13,748 bases of DNA from Vicinamibacterales bacterium (GTDB lineage Bacteria > Acidobacteriota > Vicinamibacteria > Vicinamibacterales > UBA8438), in contig JASLOY010000039.1 in NCBI GenBank assembly GCA_030745255.1, forward strand, positions 1-13,748. The letters are read 5' to 3'. Shown in pieces: positions 8,581 to 13,748 of the stretch. The notes under the pieces are model-generated. The model worked only from the letters and a program-made list of their open reading frames with translations. It did no database searches and was not told where the DNA came from. The position numbers were made by a program, and so were the translations under genes. Position 1 is the first letter of the stretch. The number at the start of each line of letters is the position of its first letter.

Positions 8581-8632
8581 GATGAGAGGCAGGGAAGACA
8601 CGTGTGCTTGATGCCGCGTCAGCCATCCGCTT

Positions 8633-8660
8633 CCTCCTGCCTCCTGACTTCTGACTTCTG
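8633..8660. repeat. Four tandem heptamers, CCTCCTG x2 + ACTTCTG x2
   Basis: Four phased 7-bp units fill the DNA just before the aminotransferase gene: two identical CCTCCTG copies followed by two identical ACTTCTG copies. On the minus strand they read CAGAAGT and CAGGAGG. Partial units may continue on both sides (8626-8632 and 8661-8667). The array ends about 7 bases before the ATG at 8668. The only purine-rich stretch left for ribosome binding is GAGAG, next to the array end. Confidence 0.85.
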
Positions 8661-8667
8661 AGAGCAG

Positions 8668-9852
8668 ATGAGCAATCCTCTAGACGCCGTCCCGCTGTCC
8701 GGCATCTTCAAGATCCGCGACCTGATGTACGACGTCGAGCGACCGTTCCGGCTCGACCACGGCGACATCAGCTTCGAGACGCCGGCGCCGGTCCGCGAGG
8801 CAATGAAACGCGCGCTCGATGCCGGCCACACCCACTACGTCCAGACCGGCGGGCTGCCGCGCCTGCGTGAACTGCTGGCCGAGAAGCTCAGAACACGCAA
8901 CGCGATTCCGGTCGGCGACCCGGAAGAGGTGCTCGTCACTGCCGGCGGTATGCATGGCCTCTACCTCACCTGTCGGGCAGCGCTCGACCCTGGTGACGAG
9001 GTCCTCGTGCCGGACCCGGCGTGGGGGCCCACGCTGGGACACATCCTGGCGATCGGGGCCATACCGATCCCGTGCCCGCTGCGACCCACGCTCGGCTGGG
9101 GATACGACCCCGAAGTGCTGCGAATTTCCGTGACGCCGCGCACGCGGGCGATCCTGGTGAACACGCCGCACAACCCGACCGGTGGTGTGCTGGGGCGGTC
9201 CGAACTGGAGGCGATCGCCGCGCTGGCGCGCGAACGCGACCTCCTGGTCATCTCCGACGAGCCCTACGAGGACCTGGTCTACGACGACGCCCCACATGTG
9301 AGCCTGGCGGCGCTACCGGAGATGTACGAACGCACGGTGTCGGTCTACACGTTCAGCAAGTCGCACGTGATGACCGGCCTGCGACTGGGCTACCTCGCGG
9401 TCAAGAACGAGGCGCTGCGCGCGCACGTACTGAAATTGATCTCGCTGACCGCCAGCAATGTTTCGTCGGTCATTCAGTACGGCGGGCTGGGCGCCCTGGA
9501 GGCCGACCAGCACTGGGTCGCGGCAAACCGGACAGAGCTCCAGGCCAGACGTGACCGGTTCTACGCCGGTGTCGCCACACTCGGCCCTACCCTGACCGGC
9601 TCTCCGCCGGCAGGCGGCTTCTTCGCCTTCCTGCAGATCGTCCCCGACTGGGAGCCAGTGGGCGGACTCGCCACCGGCCAGTCACAATCATGGGCAATGG
9701 CCGAGCACCTGATCGCGCACGCACGGGTGGGCACCATTCCCGGTGTCGACTTCGGCGCGGTGGGCGAGGGCTACATCCGGTGCTGCTTCGCGCGGGAACC
9801 GGACGAGCTCGACGGCGCGCTCGCGGCGATGTGTGAGGCGCTTGCGGGATAA
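8668..9852 (+). CDS. Class I/II PLP-dependent aminotransferase
   Basis: This 394-residue cytoplasmic fold-type I aminotransferase moves an amino group between an amino acid and a keto acid through pyridoxal phosphate. The PLP lysine is K231 in YTFSKSHVMTGLRLGY. N169 in NTPHNPTGG and D197/Y200 in ISDEPYEDLVYDD are the residues that hold the cofactor ring. R371 in GYIRCCFA is the usual substrate-carboxylate arginine. The N terminus has the common 'HGDISFETPAPVREAM' block, and 'HYVQTGGLPRLRELLAEKL' is the typical 'Y...G...LR..IA' helix. The length is normal and nothing is missing. Substrate cannot be told from sequence; aspartate, aromatic or branched-chain amino acids are all possible. It lies 87 bp after the MetF-like gene. 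The start is supported by the conserved N terminus more than by a ribosome site, which is weak because a 7-bp repeat array occupies the leader. Confidence 0.93.
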   Translation: MSNPLDAVPLSGIFKIRDLMYDVERPFRLDHGDISFETPAPVREAMKRALDAGHTHYVQTGGLPRLRELLAEKLRTRNAIPVGDPEEVLVTAGGMHGLYLTCRAALDPGDEVLVPDPAWGPTLGHILAIGAIPIPCPLRPTLGWGYDPEVLRISVTPRTRAILVNTPHNPTGGVLGRSELEAIAALARERDLLVISDEPYEDLVYDDAPHVSLAALPEMYERTVSVYTFSKSHVMTGLRLGYLAVKNEALRAHVLKLISLTASNVSSVIQYGGLGALEADQHWVAANRTELQARRDRFYAGVATLGPTLTGSPPAGGFFAFLQIVPDWEPVGGLATGQSQSWAMAEHLIAHARVGTIPGVDFGAVGEGYIRCCFAREPDELDGALAAMCEALAG

Positions 9853-9856
9853 TCAG

Positions 9857-9871
9857 GCCCAGGTACCGGGC
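9857..9871 (+). terminator. Weak hairpin after the aminotransferase stop
   Basis: GCCC (9857-9860) and GGGC (9868-9871) can pair, with one more G-C pair inside after an A/C mismatch, directly behind the TAA at 9850-9852. No T run follows, so this is not a standard intrinsic terminator. It could slow or protect the transcript end, or be chance in GC-rich DNA. Confidence 0.2.
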
Positions 9872-9938
9872 GTCACGCCAGCTCTCTGTAGGCCCGGCCA
9901 CAGTTCCTTCCGTGTTCTGGGTCGCTTGGCGGCCGTGT

Positions 9939-9950
9939 GACGTCGACGTC
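9939..9950. promoter_or_regulatory. 12-bp perfect palindrome upstream of the channel gene (possible operator)
   Basis: GACGTCGACGTC equals its own reverse complement over all 12 bases. It lies in the 281-bp non-coding stretch (9853-10133) between the aminotransferase and the Cache-channel gene, about 180 bp before the chosen start codon. A perfect palindrome of this kind could bind a dimeric regulator. No second copy was seen in the window. Confidence 0.25.
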
Positions 9951-10059
9951 TGGCGATCCTTCAAAGCCCACATCGACGCGATGTGTCCCACGGTGCGCCA
10001 TCTCCCCCCCCGACAACCGGGTTCCCCTTCGATTCGGGCATCTGTGGACCACGGCCCAC

Positions 10060-10091
10060 TTGTCGGGAACCGGCACGGCTCCGGCTATCAT
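10060..10091 (+). promoter_or_regulatory. Candidate promoter for the Cache-channel/UrtA-like operon
   Basis: TTGTCG (10060-10065) and TATCAT (10086-10091) resemble -35 and -10 boxes with a 20-bp gap, longer than the ideal 17. TATCATAAG is the most A+T-rich spot in this otherwise GC-rich spacer. Transcription would start near 10098, about 35 bp before the ATG at 10134. The rest of the 281-bp spacer holds a run of eight C (10004-10011) and no convincing small gene. Confidence 0.3.
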
Positions 10092-10133
10092 AAGGACGCT
10101 GACGCAGTCGGACGACGTTCTCGGAACATAGGA

Positions 10134-12275
10134 ATGCCCCCACACGCGAGCCGTCTCATGCGCCGAGGTTGTGTTCACCCGTGGCTTCTGGCTACCTTCG
10201 TCGTCGGTCTGGTCGCTAGCGCGGGTATCACGGCGTGGCTGGGCGAGGCCCGCGCACGCACCGAGCGTGAGATCTTCGACGAAGCCTACGCGGTCGCCGA
10301 ACGACGCACCGTCGAAATCGCCCGACGCATCGACGAACGGCTCCGGGGCGCCCGACGGGTCGCCGCATCGATCGCCGACGAGCTGAGCGACGGGACGCTG
10401 ACTCCGGCCGATCTCGACGCGCGGTTGGCGCAGGTGATGACCGACGACCCGACGCTGTTCAGCGTCGGCGTCGCCTACGAGCCAGCGGCCGGTCCCGCCG
10501 GCCCCGGTCTATATGCGCCACACATGGTCCGCGACCAGGACATCGTGCACGCGGGAGAGCTCGACTTCGACTACACCGCGTTCGAACACCGCTGGTACGG
10601 CGAACCGATGCTCAAGGGCGCCCGGTGGAACGAACCCTACCTCGACCCGACCGAAGACACGGTCGTGGTCGGGTTCGGCGCGCCGTTTCGCACACCCGGG
10701 TCGACTGATGACGGGAATCCCGACGGTCTGGTGCTGGCCAGATACTCGGCCGACGAGATCCGACGTGACATCAGCGAGATCGGGTTGGGTGGCGGCGGAT
10801 ACCCGTTTCTGATCTCGCCCGAGGGACGGTTCATCGTTCACCCGATCGACGACTACATGCGCGCCGGCCAGACGGTGTTCGAGCTGGCCTGGGAGCGGGA
10901 CGACACCGTGCTGCACGCCACGGCGATCCGCGCCATCGGTGGCGAGAACGGCTATGTCGACCACGTTGACAGCGTGACCGGACAGGTCTCACGCATCCTG
11001 TACCAACGCATCGCCGAGGCTGGTTGGTCGCTGGGCGTGGTGTTCTTCACAGCGGACATCGGCAACGACGACGCCCGCCGTCACCGGCTGCTGCTGGTGG
11101 TGGTCGCCGGCGTCGCAACGCTGTGCTTTCTGATCGCGAGTGTCGTCGCGCTGTTGCGAGACGGCGAGCAGGCCGCCTGGGCGGGGGTTTGCGGCGGCTC
11201 GCTGGCGCTGGCGAGCGCCACCGGTGCCATCTGGTTCATCGCCGGAGAGCACCAGGAGGTCCAGGCGCCCACCACGGTCGAGGTCATCGATCACTCCAGT
11301 GTTAGCCAGTTCGTCGCGGCGTACTTCCAGCGGTCGGAGGAGCTGAGCATGGAGGCACCCGTCTTCATTCCCACGGGCGTGTTCGTGCAGTCGATCGAGT
11401 TCACCTCCAGCACGAACGTGGAGGTGACCGGGTATCTCTGGCAGCGATACCATCGCGGGCGGAACCGGGATCTGAACCGGGGGTTTATCCTCCCTGAGGC
11501 GATCGAGGCAACGGTCAACGAGGTCTACAGGTACGACACGGGTGAGTTCGAGAGCATCGGGTGGTACTTTGTCGCCACACTCCGGCAGAATTTCAGTTAC
11601 GAGCAGTATCCGTTCGACCGCCAGGAGGTCTGGCTACGTTTCTGGCACACCGACTTCGCCCGCAACGTCGTCCTGGTGCCTGACCTCGACGCCTACGACA
11701 TCACGAACCCGGGCACGTTGCCTGGCGTAGAGCGCGACTTCGTGTTGCCCGGTTGGTCAATCGCGGCGAGCGGCTTCAACTACCGATCCAAAAACTACAA
11801 CGCCAACTTCGGCATCGACGACTATGTCGGGCAAGACGCGTTCCCGGAGCTACATTTCAGCATCCATCTCCGGCGCCAGTTTCTGAGCCCGTTCGTCTCG
11901 AAGTTCATCCCGCTGTTCGTCGTGGCTGCCATGCTGTTCGCGTTGCTGCTGATCAACTCGAAACACGAGCACCGTTCGGACTGGTTCGGGTTCAAGGCGA
12001 TGGACGTCGTACTCGGCTGCGCCGCCCTGTTCTTCGTGCTCATTTTCGAACACGCGGCGCTCCGCGAGGAGCTCGGCTCACCGACCGTCATGTATCTGGA
12101 GAACCTCTATTTCGGTCTCTATCTGGCGACCCTGTTCGTGACGATGAACGCGATCATGTTCGCCACCACCGGATGGCGACTGATACAGTTTCGTGACAAC
12201 CTGTTGCCGAAACTACTATTCTGGCCGCTGTACGTAACGGGGCTTTTCGTGGTCACCATGGTGGCGTTCTATTGA
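10134..12275 (+). CDS. Cache sensor domain fused to a pentameric ligand-gated ion channel subunit
   Basis: This 713-residue membrane protein begins with TM1 (residues 15-37). Residues 38-304 are a periplasmic double-Cache domain, with RWYGEPM, RWNEPYLDP (W165, Y169) and GGGYPFLISPEGRFIVHP. TM2 (319-341) and TM3 (349-370) follow. Residues about 405-586 match the extracellular domain of prokaryotic Cys-loop-type channels (GLIC/ELIC class): TGVFVQSIEF, the loop-D-like GYLWQRYH (W436), EQYPFDRQEVWLRFW (492-506), NVVLVPDLDAYD, LPGWSIAA and LHFSIHLRRQFLSPF. Four helices M1-M4 close the protein (about 585-608, 618-640, 654-676, 693-713). As in other prokaryotic members, the Cys-loop cysteines are absent. 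Topology places Cache and channel ligand domains in the periplasm. No kinase, HAMP or cyclase output is present, so ion flux is the inferred output. The frame is open upstream to a GTG at 9912, but the extra 74 residues look non-coding; ATG 10134 has GGAA seven bases before it, and ATG 10158 is another option. It overlaps the UrtA-like gene by 4 bp. Confidence 0.88.
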   Translation: MPPHASRLMRRGCVHPWLLATFVVGLVASAGITAWLGEARARTEREIFDEAYAVAERRTVEIARRIDERLRGARRVAASIADELSDGTLTPADLDARLAQVMTDDPTLFSVGVAYEPAAGPAGPGLYAPHMVRDQDIVHAGELDFDYTAFEHRWYGEPMLKGARWNEPYLDPTEDTVVVGFGAPFRTPGSTDDGNPDGLVLARYSADEIRRDISEIGLGGGGYPFLISPEGRFIVHPIDDYMRAGQTVFELAWERDDTVLHATAIRAIGGENGYVDHVDSVTGQVSRILYQRIAEAGWSLGVVFFTADIGNDDARRHRLLLVVVAGVATLCFLIASVVALLRDGEQAAWAGVCGGSLALASATGAIWFIAGEHQEVQAPTTVEVIDHSSVSQFVAAYFQRSEELSMEAPVFIPTGVFVQSIEFTSSTNVEVTGYLWQRYHRGRNRDLNRGFILPEAIEATVNEVYRYDTGEFESIGWYFVATLRQNFSYEQYPFDRQEVWLRFWHTDFARNVVLVPDLDAYDITNPGTLPGVERDFVLPGWSIAASGFNYRSKNYNANFGIDDYVGQDAFPELHFSIHLRRQFLSPFVSKFIPLFVVAAMLFALLLINSKHEHRSDWFGFKAMDVVLGCAALFFVLIFEHAALREELGSPTVMYLENLYFGLYLATLFVTMNAIMFATTGWRLIQFRDNLLPKLLFWPLYVTGLFVVTMVAFY

Positions 12276-13606
12276 CACACGCTTACCCCCGACCCAGCAT
12301 CCCGATGATCTGGCGCTCATCGCCCACGGCTCCTCCTCGCACGCCGATCCGGCGGCGTGCGGCGGTCGTCTCAGTGTGTGCGCTCGCGGCCGCCCTCACA
12401 CTGTCGGCCGCGTGCGGCCTGGGCAACGACGACCCGATCCGCGTCGGGGTGCTGCACTCGCTGTCGGGCACGATGGCGGCCAGCGAGCGAGCGGTGGCCG
12501 ACGCCACACGACTCGCGCTCGACGAACTGAACGCGGCGGGGGGGCTCCTGGACCGCCCGATCGAGATCGTGGCCGCCGACGGCCGGTCCGACCCGGCGAC
12601 GTTCGCCGCCGAAGCCGAGCGGCTGATCACGACCGAACGCGTCAGTGTCGTGTTCGGCTGCTGGACGTCCGCCTCCAGACGAAGCGTGCGCCCGGTGTTC
12701 GAAGCGCATGACCATCTGCTCTTCTACCCGCTCCAGTACGAAGGCGTGGAGCAGTCGCCGAACATCGTCTATCTGGGCGCCGCACCCAACCAGCAGATCC
12801 AGCCGGCGCTCGAGTGGGCGCTCCGGAACGGTCATGAGCGGATCTTCCTAGTGGGGTCCGATTATGTCTTTCCCCGCACGGCAAACGCCATCATTCGCGA
12901 CCAGGTCGAGGCATGGCGGGGGAAGATCGTTGGCGAGGAGTATGTGCTGCTGGGCGCGGTCGAGCTCGACGACGTCGCCGACCAAATTGCCGAAGCTACC
13001 CCAGATATCATTATTAACACCATAAACGGCCGCGACACGAACGTCAGCTTCTTCAACACGCTGCGGGCGCGGGGCATCATGAGCGACGAGGTCCCGACCT
13101 TGTCGTTCAGCGTCTCGGAAATCGAGCTGGCCGGCGCCCCCGACACCCTGGCTGGCGACTACGTCATGTGGCACTACTTCCAGAGCCTGGACACCCCGCT
13201 GAACGACGACTTCGTCTCCCGCTTCAAGACCGTTTACGGGCAGGAGCGTTCGGTAGGTGACCCGATGGCTGCGGCCTACGTAGGGGTGCACCTCTGGGCC
13301 CGGGCCGTCGAGGCCGCCGGCCGCATTGAGCCTGCGGCGGTCAGAGCAAACGTCCTCGGGCAAAGTGTCAACGGTCCGGGCGGGATGACGCACGTCGACG
13401 CCCGCAGCCAGCACACGTGGAAGACGGTACGGCTGGGCCAGATCGGCACCGACGGCCAGATCGTCGAGCGCTGGAGCTCGGAGATCCCGATTCAACCGGA
13501 GCCTTATCCCTCGTCGCGTCCACGGGACGCGTGGGATCAGTTTCTCTCTGACCTCCAGCGCGGCTGGAATGGTGGCTGGGAGAACCCGGGAACCACCCGG
13601 CGCTGA
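12272..13606 (+). CDS. UrtA-like (urea/amide-type) solute-binding lipoprotein
   Basis: This 444-residue type I periplasmic-binding-fold protein closely follows the UrtA/AmiC/FmdD pattern of urea and short-amide receptors. Visible blocks are VGVLHSLSGTMAASE, FGCWTSASRRSVRPVF, FYPLQYEGVEQSPNI, LGAAPNQQIQPALEW, LVGSDYVFPRTAN, NTINGRDTN, LSFSVSEIEL, YFQSLDTP, DPMAAAYVGVHLWA and HTWKTVRLGQIG. The N terminus has Arg residues, a hydrophobic run and LSAAC (C48), a permissive lipobox, so it is probably a lipid-anchored envelope protein. The TTG start shares TTGA with the stop of the channel gene, the classic arrangement for coupled translation; an ATG at 12305 would also keep the signal peptide. Classical UrtA delivers urea to UrtBCDE, but no permease or ATPase is visible in the 142 bp that remain. 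The channel gene next door suggests it may instead present ligand to the Cache-channel protein. Exact ligand is not provable from sequence. Confidence 0.9.
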   Translation: MTHAYPRPSIPMIWRSSPTAPPRTPIRRRAAVVSVCALAAALTLSAACGLGNDDPIRVGVLHSLSGTMAASERAVADATRLALDELNAAGGLLDRPIEIVAADGRSDPATFAAEAERLITTERVSVVFGCWTSASRRSVRPVFEAHDHLLFYPLQYEGVEQSPNIVYLGAAPNQQIQPALEWALRNGHERIFLVGSDYVFPRTANAIIRDQVEAWRGKIVGEEYVLLGAVELDDVADQIAEATPDIIINTINGRDTNVSFFNTLRARGIMSDEVPTLSFSVSEIELAGAPDTLAGDYVMWHYFQSLDTPLNDDFVSRFKTVYGQERSVGDPMAAAYVGVHLWARAVEAAGRIEPAAVRANVLGQSVNGPGGMTHVDARSQHTWKTVRLGQIGTDGQIVERWSSEIPIQPEPYPSSRPRDAWDQFLSDLQRGWNGGWENPGTTRR

Positions 13607-13633
13607 TCGACCGTGCAGACCACAACCACCACG

Positions 13634-13662
13634 TTGACAAGTGTGCGACGATCTTGCAGACT
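13634..13662 (+). promoter_or_regulatory. Candidate promoter after the UrtA-like gene
   Basis: A perfect -35 hexamer TTGACA (13634-13639) is followed at the ideal 17-bp distance by CAGACT (13657-13662), a poor -10 box (three of six). If real, it starts a new transcript near 13669, which would mean the gene to the right is not simply part of the channel/UrtA-like operon. Confidence 0.3.
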
Positions 13663-13721
13663 CGTGGCACGTGTCGCAGACCGCCATCCGCGCTTCTCTT
13701 CGTCCCACCAAGGTGCGCGCC

Positions 13722-13748
13722 ATGGAGTGCGTCCGCTTCTACTGTGCG
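13722..13748 (+). CDS. Possible start of a downstream gene (partial, runs off the edge)
   Basis: An ATG at 13722 begins nine codons (MECVRFYCA) that stay open to the window edge. AAGGTG (13710-13715) lies six bases before it and a candidate promoter lies about 60 bp upstream. The visible peptide is too short to recognise, and another frame starting at a GTG near 13665 is also open. It could equally be non-coding. Confidence 0.2.

Noticed and set aside
8633..8660. Repeat array as a CRISPR
   Set aside because: Units are 7 bp with no spacers and no cas genes nearby.
8619..8831. Small 70-codon minus-strand frame ending in a Ser-Glu-Val-Arg/Glu-rich tail
   Set aside because: The tail is the translated heptamer array and the rest is antisense to the conserved N terminus of the aminotransferase; this is a known kind of false gene call on such repeats.
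9912..10133. N-terminal extension of the channel protein from a GTG at 9912
   Set aside because: The 74 extra residues are polar, Arg/His/Pro-rich and put TM1 deep in the protein. No Shine-Dalgarno precedes the GTG, and a better start lies at 10134.
12272..13606. Calling the gene urtA of a standard urea ABC transporter
   Set aside because: The sequence is UrtA-like, but no urtBCDE partner is visible and the gene is coupled to an ion-channel gene, so the symbol would imply a role not shown here.
12848..13723. 291-codon minus-strand frame over the end of the UrtA-like gene
   Set aside because: It is antisense to strongly conserved UrtA-type blocks, has no recognisable domain and no ribosome site.

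Overview
The window is high-GC bacterial chromosome, roughly two-thirds G+C by eye, with dense, mostly same-strand genes. There are no RNA genes, insertion sequences, phage genes or CRISPR arrays. The gene set suggests a diderm soil-type bacterium, most likely an acidobacterium of the Vicinamibacteria kind. It includes a DUF5916 outer-membrane barrel with a carbohydrate-binding-like domain, an exported M49 peptidase, an exported S9 dipeptidyl peptidase IV, and the last residues of an RND efflux pump. The taxonomic call is inference; no marker gene is present.

Layout: (1) 2-73, the C-terminal tail of an RND transporter. (2) 255-3275, a large exported protein joining a FlgO/TolB-N-like domain, a Pro/Ala linker, a CBM9-like domain and a DUF5916 beta-barrel. 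(3) 3289-5307 (minus strand), an exported DPP III-like zinc peptidase, divergent across 108 bp from (4) 5416-7686, a periplasmic DPP IV-type serine peptidase. Together these look like a peptide-scavenging pair. (5) 7729-8580, a divergent methylenetetrahydrofolate reductase-like flavoprotein, and (6) 8668-9852, a class I/II PLP aminotransferase. Both follow the DPP IV gene on the same strand. (7) 10134-12275 and (8) 12272-13606, a two-gene unit.

The two-gene unit at 10134-13606 is the most interesting part. The first gene encodes a double-Cache sensor domain joined through two transmembrane helices to a complete pentameric ligand-gated ion channel subunit (Cys-loop superfamily, prokaryotic type). 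The second overlaps it by 4 bp and encodes a UrtA-like (urea/amide-type) solute-binding lipoprotein. No ABC permease or ATPase is seen in the window. The arrangement suggests a ligand-sensing channel in which the binding protein, the Cache domain or both supply the chemical signal, and ion flux is the output instead of a kinase or cyclase.

Two short arrays of 7-bp tandem repeats (85-105 and 8633-8660) lie in intergenic DNA just upstream of genes. They have different sequences but the same 7-bp period. Other regulatory calls are weak candidates read by eye.
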